From Halovenus rubra (GTDB lineage: Archaea; Halobacteriota; Halobacteria; Halobacteriales; Haloarculaceae), in the NCBI RefSeq assembly GCF_026586665.1, contig NZ_JAODIY010000001.1:372001-436000 (forward strand): a stretch of 64,000 bases of DNA, read 5' to 3'. The notes below the pieces were generated by a model that was given only the letters and a program-made list of their open reading frames with translations, ran no database searches and was not told where the DNA came from. Positions 18,326 to 26,237 of this stretch are shown here, piece after piece (within the stretch, counting starts at the first letter, position 1; each line of letters starts with the position of its first letter). A program made the translations under genes and the position numbers.

Positions 18326-19129
18326 CTAGCTCGGCGTGCTCTGTCCTTGCTGTTCTAGTGCAGCTTGCACGTCATTTTGCAACTCATCAAGCATTTGAAT
18401 ACATTCGGCGAGTGTCCCGAGCACGGGATACCGTTTCTCCCGTTCGACGTCGGTATACACGTAGCTTGGAAGGTCAAGTTCGTCGATTGGGAGTGTCAGA
18501 GTCCGGCGTTGTTCGACAATTGTTGCCTGTCGTCGCTCTAAGAGTCGGTCACACTTTTCGGCGAGCACAGTGAGTCGAGCGTCGTGTGCATCGAGAATAC
18601 CCATCTGTCTGTTTGCTCGGCTCGAACGGCGTATTTCGGCCAACTCTTGGCTCAGTGGCAGCAAGACACTCTGTGCCTCAGAGAGCGAGGACTCTTCGTC
18701 GGCCAGCGCGTCTACGAGGAGTTCACGTCTCGTTACCGCCTCCTCGACTGCATCGAGCAGGCCTTCCTTGCAGGCCTGAGTGAACTGCTCCCCTCCGACG
18801 AGTGCAGCAGCGATTTCGGGACCGAACTCGACTGCGAGACTCTGTACGTATGGTTCGTCGTAGTCTTCGTCGTAGTGTGGGGTAGACATGAACGTCGACT
18901 CGTAGGCAGCCCGCACCGTCTCAAGCGTTTCATTCGACTTGGAGACTGATAGGTTGACAGCCGGAGCGACAGTTGCTGGCTGTGCCTGTTCAGGCTTGCT
19001 GTTTTTGACATGGTCTGTGAACGCCTGCAGTGCGTCAAGCTCATCAGTCACCCGGCGGCGTTCTTCAGAAAGCGTCTTTGTTGCCCTGTCAAGCCTCGCT
19101 TCGATTGCCGCGGGGTCAATCGTGTTCAC
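18326..19129 (-). CDS. Conserved haloarchaeal coiled-coil protein (DUF7260-like)
   Basis: 267 residues, mostly helical and acidic. Predicted coiled coil at about 10-50 (LDRATKTLSEERRRVTDEL) and again at about 135-215. From memory this matches the DUF7260 family; no function is known. No membrane segment or enzyme motif. Confidence 0.7.
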   Translation of the reverse strand: MNTIDPAAIEARLDRATKTLSEERRRVTDELDALQAFTDHVKNSKPEQAQPATVAPAVNLSVSKSNETLETVRAAYESTFMSTPHYDEDYDEPYVQSLAVEFGPEIAAALVGGEQFTQACKEGLLDAVEEAVTRRELLVDALADEESSLSEAQSVLLPLSQELAEIRRSSRANRQMGILDAHDARLTVLAEKCDRLLERRQATIVEQRRTLTLPIDELDLPSYVYTDVEREKRYPVLGTLAECIQMLDELQNDVQAALEQQGQSTPS

Positions 19130-19268
19130 GGTCGAAACGTTCCTGAAGCGATATCTTAACTGGTTATAATAGCTAGCAATGTGTCTCGTGACCTATCAAG
19201 AGCAGTATATAGCAATCCGAGAACGGATAGGAGGCTTTTCCTACGACCCGGTTGATTGTCTACATAGA

Positions 19269-19688
19269 ATGACAATCAAAGACATGGCGCGGACCGATGT
19301 CGTCACTGCTGACCCGGACACAACAACACGTAAGATTTCGACACTGCTTGAAGAGGAAAACGTTGGGAGTATTATCATCACCGAGGACAAGGCACCGGTC
19401 GGTATCGTTACCGACAGAGACCTCGCGCTTGAGGTTATTGGTGAGGGCAAAAACTCTGCGACCATCACTGCAGCCGAGGTCATGACCGAAGATCTCTATA
19501 CCGTCGATGTCACGGAGAGCATCTACGACGTACTCGAAGGACTACGCGAGCGTGGTGTCCGTCGTGTTCCGGTTCTCGAAGATGGAGAGCTACAAGGCAT
19601 CGTCACACTCGACGACTTTCTGGTTTTGCTCACGAGCGAACTCGAAATCGCTTCAGGCGTTGTCCAGGCTGGCATTCCAGAATACTAA
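19269..19688 (+). CDS. Paired CBS-domain protein
   Basis: About 139 residues made of two CBS domains: MTIKDMARTDVVTADPDTT with VGSIIITEDKAPVGIVTDRDLA, then VMTEDLYTVDV with RRVPVLEDGELQGIVTLDD. Such stand-alone Bateman modules sense adenine nucleotides. I start at the ATG at 19269; the 30 residues before it do not belong to the domain. Located between the DUF7260-like gene (divergent) and citrate synthase. Confidence 0.88.
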   Translation: MTIKDMARTDVVTADPDTTTRKISTLLEEENVGSIIITEDKAPVGIVTDRDLALEVIGEGKNSATITAAEVMTEDLYTVDVTESIYDVLEGLRERGVRRVPVLEDGELQGIVTLDDFLVLLTSELEIASGVVQAGIPEY

Positions 19689-19771
19689 CAGACAGGATGC
19701 GGACTGACACGCAATCTAACTCTGCGGTAACGACCAACGACGTTTTTTATGCGTAGTACGATAATGCGGGT

Positions 19772-20947
19772 ATGGCAGACCTACTCAAGAAGGCGACCAG
19801 CCCCGAGGTACACCGCGGGCTTGAAGGTGTTGTCGTCGATGAAACCGAATTAAGTGTCATCGACGGCAGCGTCGGCAAGCTGTGCTATCACGGCTACCAT
19901 ATCGAAGACCTAGCACGGCATGCCGAGTTTGAAGAAGTGCTCTATCTCCTCTGGCACGGCCAACTTCCCAACGAAGCGGAGTATGAAACCTTTGTTGATG
20001 AGATGGCGGATGAACGGGCCGTCGACGAAGACGTTCTCCAAATGGCCGAGACACTTGCCGCCAGCGACGAGGAGCCAATGGCCGCGCTCCGAACGCTTGT
20101 TTCGATGCTCTCGGCGTCGGACCCTGAGACGGATGCTGACCCCGAAAATATCGATGCGGCACTCCGGAAAGGCCGTCGCATCACGGCGAAGATTCCGACG
20201 GTGCTTGCTGCTTTCGACCGCTACCGCAACGGCGAGGAACCGCTTGCTCCCCGAGACGACCTTGGGCATGCAGCGAACTTCCTTTACATGCTAAACGGGG
20301 AAAAGCCAGACCAGGTTGCTGCCGATATCTTCGACGTTGCGCTCATCTTGCACGCCGACCACGGGCTGAACGCATCTACGTTCACGACGATGGTCATTTC
20401 TAGCACGTACGCTGACATCTACAACGCCGTCACCGGCGGTGTTGGCGCGCTGGCGGGCAAGTGGCACGGCGGCGCAAACCAAGATGTTATGCAGACACTC
20501 ATTGAACTCGATGAGAGCGGCGAGGACCCACTGGACTGGGTGAAAAATGCTATTGACGAGGGACGGCGCATTCCCGGCTTTGGCCACCGTGTCTACGATG
20601 TCAAAGACCCCCGTGCGAAGATTCTTGAGGAGTACAGTGAGGACCTTGCCATAGAGAGCGGCGACCGCAAGTGGTACGAGTACACCACCACCATCGAGTC
20701 CCACCTGCTCGACGAGTTGGGTCTTGGAGAGAAAGGAATTGCCCCGAATGTCGACTTTTACTCTGGCTCGGTTTACTACCAGCTTGGCATCCCAATTGAC
20801 CTCTACACTCCAATCTTCGCGATGTCCCGTGTCGGGGGGTGGGTCGGCCATGTTCTTGAATACCAGGCAGAAAACCGGCTTATCCGACCTCGGGCACAAT
20901 ACGAAGGACCTGAAGACACGGAGTTTATCCCCCGCCCAGACCGCTAG
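19772..20947 (+). CDS. citZ: Citrate synthase
   Basis: 391 residues, full length. Condenses oxaloacetate with acetyl-CoA to start the TCA cycle. Landmarks: GLEGVVVDETELSVIDG at the N terminus, the catalytic His in ADHGLNAST, GALAGKWHGGANQDVM, FGHRVYDVKDPRA with the second catalytic His, and the catalytic Asp in NVDFYSGSVY. Aconitase for the next step lies about 14 kb downstream, not linked. Confidence 0.96.
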   Translation: MADLLKKATSPEVHRGLEGVVVDETELSVIDGSVGKLCYHGYHIEDLARHAEFEEVLYLLWHGQLPNEAEYETFVDEMADERAVDEDVLQMAETLAASDEEPMAALRTLVSMLSASDPETDADPENIDAALRKGRRITAKIPTVLAAFDRYRNGEEPLAPRDDLGHAANFLYMLNGEKPDQVAADIFDVALILHADHGLNASTFTTMVISSTYADIYNAVTGGVGALAGKWHGGANQDVMQTLIELDESGEDPLDWVKNAIDEGRRIPGFGHRVYDVKDPRAKILEEYSEDLAIESGDRKWYEYTTTIESHLLDELGLGEKGIAPNVDFYSGSVYYQLGIPIDLYTPIFAMSRVGGWVGHVLEYQAENRLIRPRAQYEGPEDTEFIPRPDR

Positions 20948-20976
20948 CACCGCCTGCCACTCCTTTCTTGCCGAAG

Positions 20977-21356
20977 ATGTACGGGACAGAACCGACAGAA
21001 CCCGTCACCGTCGCAACGGCTATGGACCAATCGAATCGGTGTCCAGACCTCGCGAAGCGAGTCGTCGACCCGACAGCTCTACTCGACTATCAGGAGGGTG
21101 CCATTGTCCACAGGACGCTGCTTGAGGTTGAGAGCGCGAGGAGTATGATTTTTGCACTCGATGACGGTGAGACAATACACGAACACACTGCCCCACACGA
21201 CACGGTGTGCAGGTGCTCACAGGCACCGCCATTGTTACTATCAACAGCCAAGAATACACCGTCGAGGCGGGCGAAGCGATTGGTATGCCCGCAACCGAAC
21301 CGCATGCAGTCGCTGCTCCAGAGCAGTTCAAGATGCTTCTGACGATGGTTCAGTAA
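20977..21356 (+). pseudogene. Frameshifted small cupin protein
   Basis: Read in one frame from the ATG at 20977, the protein runs through LLDYQEGAIVHRTLLE and ALDDGETIHEHTAPHD, the first cupin motif with its His ligands. It then loses sense at about 21203-21212. Moving to the next frame recovers the rest at once: VQVLTGTAIVTI, EYTVEAGEAIGMP, ATEPHAVAAPEQFKMLLTMVQ (in two parts) and a TAA at 21354. The two halves together make one normal single-domain cupin of about 125 residues. A net one-base loss near GGTGTGCAGG explains it. Either a real pseudogene or a sequencing error. The start codon is uncertain (an internal ATG at 21022 is also possible). Confidence 0.8.
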
Positions 21357-21560
21357 CTGATACTGATGGCTGTAAGTCTGTGAAGATTCGAAGTTGGCGT
21401 TTTCTAAAGGAGGAACTCTCGTCTGGCGAATCAGGGACCAGTAATTCAAAGAATTACAGCCACCAGTCTGAGGGACCGAGATGCCACTCACTGCGATTGG
21501 TCGGTAGATACAACTCGGAGCCTCGGAACGCTTTACTGGCTCCTGGCACTCTACGTAGCT

Positions 21561-21881
21561 ATGACCGACTTTGACCCTGAGAAATTCGAAGAGAAGTACG
21601 TCCACTACTTCGAGGACCTCGAATCAGCGTACTCGAATGCGTACGACCAACTTCACGGTGAACACCCGTCCGACGTATTACGCGCTATTGACCGACAGAT
21701 TCTGGCCGAGAGTGAACCGTTCTACGAAGGAGACGGCCACTTTCGGGTCGAACTGCCCGACGATACTGACAGTCGGCTCGAATCGATGCAACTCGACTCG
21801 ACACAGTGTGAGACTGTCCTCGACGAGTTTGTCGCCCACATCGAGGCTGAACTCCGAGCACGCTTTGAGTTCGACAGCTAA
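21561..21881 (+). CDS. Small conserved haloarchaeal protein (DUF5783-like)
   Basis: 106 residues, very acidic, beginning MTDFDPEKFEEKYVHYF, which I recall as the DUF5783 family of haloarchaea. Soluble, helical, no known function. Convergent with the HTH regulator gene 52 bases downstream. Confidence 0.75.
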   Translation: MTDFDPEKFEEKYVHYFEDLESAYSNAYDQLHGEHPSDVLRAIDRQILAESEPFYEGDGHFRVELPDDTDSRLESMQLDSTQCETVLDEFVAHIEAELRARFEFDS

Positions 21882-21932
21882 CAGGGATCTGCTTGTGTCC
21901 TTTGTCGACACAGTGTCTCTGTTGGCATATCG

Positions 21933-22571
21933 CTACAGAAACAGCTGCTCGAACAGCGTCCGCTGGGCACGGTGAAGCCGTTCGAGAAACGCCGACTTGC
22001 TGATTCCAAGGCGGTCTGCAACTTCCGAAGCCGTAGCCTCGCGTGGAATCGAAAAATAACCAACTTCGAGAGCCGCTCTGATGCAAGCTTCCTGCTTTGG
22101 GGTAATATCCCACTGCTGACTCGGACTCGGCTCGTCTTGACTCTGTAGCTGGTAGGCACGCCTGAGTTTGACGCCCACTGTCTTTCCCGCCCGCTCCATC
22201 ACGCCCTGTAACACATCACGGCCGACGACCGCTCCTGTTACGAGTGCCCGGCCGTCCTCATACTGGACTGATTCGACCATACAGCCGGCACTGACGAGTT
22301 CGTGGACGACACACGGATGTTTCGAGAGACACCGATAGGAGGCTTCGCTTCTCGAATCCGAAACATGCAGGTAACGAACCCGGTCGTCGCTGTCTAGTGT
22401 CTCCTGAAGCTGTGGGTCCGATGGCGCACGAAACTGTAACAGAACGTTCCCGTCCTCACGCAACTGTGGTGGCCGTGAATCGATACGCACGTCGACAGCC
22501 CGTGTCGCTGCCGCTAACGGGCAGTCATCACCCCCGACCTCGAACTCGACAGCCAGGCATTCGTCGATCAT
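21933..22571 (-). CDS. HTH-10 (bacterio-opsin-activator type) transcriptional regulator
   Basis: About 212 residues from the ATG at 22571 (MIDECLAVEFEV); the frame extends upstream but that part overlaps the promoter. The N-terminal two thirds is a haloarchaeal sensor-like domain. The C terminus is the HTH-10 motif: LTPKQEACIRAALEVGYF-like text followed by SEVADRLGISKSAFLERLHRAQ. It is divergent from paaA across about 90 bases and is therefore the probable regulator of phenylacetate degradation. Confidence 0.88.
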   Translation of the reverse strand: MIDECLAVEFEVGGDDCPLAAATRAVDVRIDSRPPQLREDGNVLLQFRAPSDPQLQETLDSDDRVRYLHVSDSRSEASYRCLSKHPCVVHELVSAGCMVESVQYEDGRALVTGAVVGRDVLQGVMERAGKTVGVKLRRAYQLQSQDEPSPSQQWDITPKQEACIRAALEVGYFSIPREATASEVADRLGISKSAFLERLHRAQRTLFEQLFL

Positions 22572-22591
22572 CCACCGCCACTTTGTCCCGG

Positions 22592-22621
22592 TTTTATATA
22601 AAAGCCCCATATAGACGGGGC
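22592..22621. promoter_or_regulatory. Shared divergent promoter with inverted repeat, paaA / HTH regulator
   Basis: TTTTATATAAAA at 22592-22603 is a near-palindromic TATA element usable in both directions. Immediately next to it, GCCCC (22604-22608) and GGGGC (22617-22621) form an inverted repeat with an 8-base spacer. That is a plausible operator overlapping the core promoter for the adjacent HTH-10 regulator. The shared control is inference from position. Confidence 0.45.
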
Positions 22622-22660
22622 AATTGCTTTGTCCCGTCACCCCATGTATAATCATGAGAG

Positions 22661-23608
22661 ATGACAATGGATATCGAGACAGTCAAAGAGAAGGCCGGGT
22701 CCCGAGAGTTCAACCCCACGGACGATATGCCAGAGGAGTATCGGAAGGCAGCCACCAGAATGCTCGAATTCCACGCCAACAGTGAGATTATGGGGGCGTA
22801 CCTTGAGCGGCCGTTCATCCGGAAAGCACCGAGTATCGAACGGAAGCTGGCGTTTTCGGCAAAGGTGCAAGACGAGATTGGTCACGGACAGATGCTTTAC
22901 CGTGCGGCGGAGTCACTGGGTATCAAGAGCCGCGAGGAGATGCTTGACGACTTGGCTACCGGTGACGGCAAGTTCCTGAACTGCTTCCATTACCCGATGG
23001 ACAGCTACGTCGAGACGCCGATGATTGCCTTCTTCGTCGATGGTGCCGCGATGCGCCGGCAGGCGACGCTGAAACAGTCCAGTTGGGAGCCATACGCACA
23101 TGCGATGGACAAAATTTGCTTCGAGGAGGGAATGCACGTCAAACACGGAGAATCAATCCTTAGAGAGCTGACGAACGGCTCGCAGCGAGAACAGGAGATG
23201 GTCCAAGAGGCCTTCGAAGAGTGGTGGCCGCGTATTCTCCAGTTCTTCGGACCGAGCGACGATGCAAGTACGCACCACGACTTTGCTGCAGACGTTGGTC
23301 TGAAAACCGCCACGAACGACGAGCTTCGGAACGCGTTCCTAAACCAGTACATGGACAAAGCCGAAAAGTACGGACTGGAAATTCCCGCCGAGCCACGCAT
23401 CCGAGACAACGGCGACGGCACCTACGAGGTTGTCGAAGATGACCTCGACTGGGACGAGTTCTTCACCGTCTCGAAAAACGAGTATGAGGGCAGCATTACA
23501 CAGATTGGTGGCCGCCAGCAAGCACAGGAAGCCGTCCAGTGGGTCCGTACGATGATGGACGGGCAGACGACCACAGACACGAGCCCTGAGCCACAGGCAG
23601 CAGACTGA
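22661..23608 (+). CDS. paaA: 1,2-phenylacetyl-CoA epoxidase, catalytic subunit PaaA
   Basis: 315 residues; ferritin-like di-iron monooxygenase that epoxidises phenylacetyl-CoA with O2, the committed step of aerobic phenylacetate breakdown. Iron-binding E-x-x-H motifs are visible in VQDEIGHGQMLY at about 68 and CFEEGMHVKHGE at about 155-165. The PaaA opening REFNPTDDMPEEYRKAA is clear. ATGs at 22661 and 22667 are both possible starts. First gene of paaABCD. Confidence 0.95.
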   Translation: MTMDIETVKEKAGSREFNPTDDMPEEYRKAATRMLEFHANSEIMGAYLERPFIRKAPSIERKLAFSAKVQDEIGHGQMLYRAAESLGIKSREEMLDDLATGDGKFLNCFHYPMDSYVETPMIAFFVDGAAMRRQATLKQSSWEPYAHAMDKICFEEGMHVKHGESILRELTNGSQREQEMVQEAFEEWWPRILQFFGPSDDASTHHDFAADVGLKTATNDELRNAFLNQYMDKAEKYGLEIPAEPRIRDNGDGTYEVVEDDLDWDEFFTVSKNEYEGSITQIGGRQQAQEAVQWVRTMMDGQTTTDTSPEPQAAD

Positions 23609-23613
23609 GAATC

Positions 23614-24141
23614 ATGATTTGGGAAGTCTTCCGACAACAACAGGAAGGTGACGAGTTCGTTCACTGCCGCGACGTTCACGCACCTGACCGTGAGATGGCA
23701 AAGCAGTTCGCCGTGATTCAACACGGCCGACGAAAACCGACACATGCGCTGTGGGTTGCCCCACAGGACAAGATATCGCAGGTCTCCCCCGGCGCGGATA
23801 TCGACGATACTGCCGGTGACGGTCCCGAGACGACGTGGGCGGTGTTCCGTCAGGACAGAGCCGGCGGGTATCACGGCCACTGTGGCGATGTCGAGGCAAC
23901 AACTGCGGGCGATGCCAAGCAGGCTGCACTCGATGCCCTCGCCGACAACGACACCCACAGTCTCTGGGTTGTCAAAGAAGAGTATATCGGTGTGGTTTCA
24001 GAAGACGATGTCAACTTCGGCGGGACGACCAACAAGTCCTACCGGTTCGCACAGACGTACAACGTCGACCCGGCCGCCAAAGAAGTCGAGGCATCGGAGT
24101 CCGAGCAGATTGAAGCGGAGAAACAGCGGGGTGACATCTAA
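23614..24141 (+). CDS. paaB: Phenylacetyl-CoA epoxidase subunit PaaB with two tandem PaaB modules
   Basis: 175 residues, nearly double the usual about 95. Two homologous segments are visible: residues 2-57 (IWEVFRQQQEGDEFVHCRDV ... ALWVAPQDKISQV) and about 71-126 (TWAVFRQDRAGGYHGHCGDV ... SLWVVKEEYIGVV). The second is followed by a C-terminal extension with NKSYRFAQTYN. PaaB is a small bridging subunit of the PaaABCE complex. The stop overlaps paaC by one base. Confidence 0.9.
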   Translation: MIWEVFRQQQEGDEFVHCRDVHAPDREMAKQFAVIQHGRRKPTHALWVAPQDKISQVSPGADIDDTAGDGPETTWAVFRQDRAGGYHGHCGDVEATTAGDAKQAALDALADNDTHSLWVVKEEYIGVVSEDDVNFGGTTNKSYRFAQTYNVDPAAKEVEASESEQIEAEKQRGDI

Positions 24142-24974
24142 TGTCAACAACGAACGCAGACCTCGGAGAGCCGACTGAGCTTTCGGAAGACGAGCAACGC
24201 GCAGTCGAAGCACAGCTGTTCCGGCTGGCTGACGACGAGTTCATCCAAGCCGAGCGGTACACGTTCTGGCAAGTCCGCGCCCCAACTCTGGAGTCGGACC
24301 TTGCCGTCTCGAACAACGCACAGGACGAACTCGGACACGCCCGTTTGTGGTACGATGCAATTCAGCAATTGGGTTACAGTGAGGAGTCACTCATTTACGA
24401 GAGCGACCCAAGCGACTTCCAACACAGCACGCTTGTCGAACTGCCCTTCGAGGAGGGCGACTGGGCAAACGCTGTTGTCCGGGCGTATCTCTACGATGTT
24501 GCCGAAGATATCCGCCTGTCCGCGCTTGAGGAGTCCTCCTACGAACCAATCCGCGACCGAATCGGCCGCATCCAAGGAGAAGAAGAGTATCACCTCGAAC
24601 ACGCACGCAGCTGGCTAGAGCGGATGGCCTTGGACGACGACGCGAGTGAGCGTGTCCAGCACGCACTAGACGAACTCTATCCGTACGCGCTGACTCTCTT
24701 TGAGCCAGTTGGAGACGTAGAAGACGATATCACGAACCTCGGTATTCGGTCAATGAGTCTGTCGGAGATGCACACCGAGTGGGCAGACCGTGTCGAGTCG
24801 TTCCTGACTGAACAGGGCTTTGAGGTCCCGACCGACGCCGAGCCAGCGACACCAATCGGGCGCGACAACCAACACACGGACCACTGGCACTCACTCCATG
24901 AGGAGATGACGAGCACGTACCGCAACCTCGGACGAAACGAAGCAACGCTACTCATGGACGAAGACGATGAGTAG
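24141..24974 (+). CDS. paaC: Phenylacetyl-CoA epoxidase structural subunit PaaC
   Basis: 277 residues, ferritin-like, homologous to PaaA; it is the structural partner that pairs with the catalytic subunit. Visible: RLADDEFIQAERYTFWQVRAP, NNAQDELGHARLWYD and GEEEYHLEHARSWL. It overlaps paaD by eight bases. Confidence 0.93.
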   Translation: MSTTNADLGEPTELSEDEQRAVEAQLFRLADDEFIQAERYTFWQVRAPTLESDLAVSNNAQDELGHARLWYDAIQQLGYSEESLIYESDPSDFQHSTLVELPFEEGDWANAVVRAYLYDVAEDIRLSALEESSYEPIRDRIGRIQGEEEYHLEHARSWLERMALDDDASERVQHALDELYPYALTLFEPVGDVEDDITNLGIRSMSLSEMHTEWADRVESFLTEQGFEVPTDAEPATPIGRDNQHTDHWHSLHEEMTSTYRNLGRNEATLLMDEDDE

Positions 24975-25398
24975 CGACTATGACCGTCCGCGTGCGGACC
25001 CTGACGCCACAGCATGTTCGTACACAGACTACGAGACAACAGACCACGCGACCGGTGACGTTCCAGCCACCGGTGACGATGCTGAGGGGCTTGCACGCGA
25101 GGTCTGGGCCGAACTGTACACAGTCGAAGACCCGGAGATGCCGGTCAGTATCGTCGATTTAGGCCTCATCTACGGGCTCGACGTTGCGGGTAACGAGGCG
25201 ACTGTCGACATGACGCTTACTTACAGCGGTTGCCCGGCACGGGAGCTCATCCTTGACGAGGTTGAGGAGGCCGCCGAGCGTGTCGACGGCATCAAAAACG
25301 CCGAGGTCCGCCTGGTGTGGTCCCCAGACTGGTCGGTCGACCTCGTCACCGAACAGGGTAAAGAAGCACTGCGTGAGTTCGGTATGAGTCTCGAATAA
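24967..25398 (+). CDS. paaD: Phenylacetate degradation maturation protein PaaD (MIP18 domain only)
   Basis: 143 residues. The core is a MIP18/DUF59 domain: VEDPEMPVSIVDLGLIYGL, then LTYSGCPARELI with the conserved Cys, and RLVWSPDW. PaaD helps mature the epoxidase and its Fe-S reductase. Classic bacterial PaaD ends in a zinc ribbon, which here is absent and encoded by the next small gene. An N-terminal polar tail of about 45 residues is extra. Confidence 0.92.
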   Translation: MSSDYDRPRADPDATACSYTDYETTDHATGDVPATGDDAEGLAREVWAELYTVEDPEMPVSIVDLGLIYGLDVAGNEATVDMTLTYSGCPARELILDEVEEAAERVDGIKNAEVRLVWSPDWSVDLVTEQGKEALREFGMSLE

Positions 25399-25565
25399 TG
25401 AGCGAACAAGACCCAAGTGTCACAACGAGCGGTGAAACCGAGGGCGCAGAGTGCCCTTACTGTGAGTCGACTGATACCGAGCGCGAACATCCCAAGGGGC
25501 CGTCATTATGTCGCTCGATGCATTTCTGTAACGAGTGTCAGCAACCGTTCGAGAAGTTCGAGTAA
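25398..25565 (+). CDS. Small zinc-ribbon protein, the detached PaaD C-terminal module
   Basis: 55 residues. The ATG shares its A with the paaD stop. Two Cys pairs, CPYC and CNEC, enclose a segment CESTDTEREHPKGPSLCRS and an FCNECQQPFEKFE ending, which closely resembles the zinc ribbon at the C terminus of bacterial PaaD (with its typical ...FEYFK-like tail). Haloarchaea seem to make PaaD as two polypeptides. Too short for a standard gene-length cut-off, so easily missed. Confidence 0.85.
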   Translation: MSEQDPSVTTSGETEGAECPYCESTDTEREHPKGPSLCRSMHFCNECQQPFEKFE

Positions 25566-25690
25566 CCATTCTTTCCTTTCGGCGGGGTCGGTTGTCGTCG
25601 ACAGTACTATAGAGAGAGACGGGTGTACGTCCACTGTCTGCTGTGCGCGCCGCCAGCACACCTTTGTATCAGGGTCACGTAACGTGTGGT

Positions 25691-26155
25691 GTGACCACGA
25701 CAGCGCCCGAGCGTTCGACGCCGACGGTTCGGGAAGCTGAACGGGGGGACCTGCTTGCAGTTTATCGTATCGAGGAGAGTTCCTTCGACCAGCCATGGCC
25801 GTTCACTGCGTTTCAGGGCTACCTTGGGGAACGAGGGTTTCTGGTTGCCGAGGATAGCACCGTTGTCGGATACGTTGTCGCCGATATCATCGACTCACAC
25901 GGTCGCGACCTCGGTCATATCAAAGACCTTGCTGTCCGTGAACCCTGTCGCAATGGGGGCATCGGGACACGACTGCTGACTCGGGCACTTGCTATCCTCG
26001 AAACTGAAGGAGTTGACTCGGTCAAACTCGAGGTCAGGAAGGGCAACGAAAACGCCCTGAGCCTGTATCGGACTCACAGTTTTGAACACCGGCGGACACT
26101 GCCCGAGTACTACAGTGACGGCGAAGACGCACTGGTACTCGTTCGACACTTGTAA
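25691..26155 (+). CDS. rimI: GNAT acetyltransferase, RimI-like
   Basis: About 154 residues from a GTG at 25691 (another GTG at 25643 is in frame). GNAT core: VREAERGDLLAVYRIEESSF, the acetyl-CoA loop EPCRNGGIGTRLLTRAL (R/Q-x-x-G-x-G/A), and LEVRKGNENALSLYRTHSFE, the RimI/Ard1-type ending. Archaeal members acetylate protein N termini. Stand-alone gene between the paa operon and an MFS transporter. Confidence 0.85.
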   Translation: MTTTAPERSTPTVREAERGDLLAVYRIEESSFDQPWPFTAFQGYLGERGFLVAEDSTVVGYVVADIIDSHGRDLGHIKDLAVREPCRNGGIGTRLLTRALAILETEGVDSVKLEVRKGNENALSLYRTHSFEHRRTLPEYYSDGEDALVLVRHL

Positions 26156-26237
26156 TCACCTGTGACGCCGACGCAGTCTGGCTCTTCCCGGTATACAGAC
26201 CGTTATCTGCTTACCGCTTGCGCCCTACTAAACTTCC

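Noticed and set aside
22572-22667. Longer N terminus for the HTH-10 regulator
   Set aside because: Extra 32 residues would lie on the divergent promoter and paaA start; homologues begin at MIDECL-type sequence.
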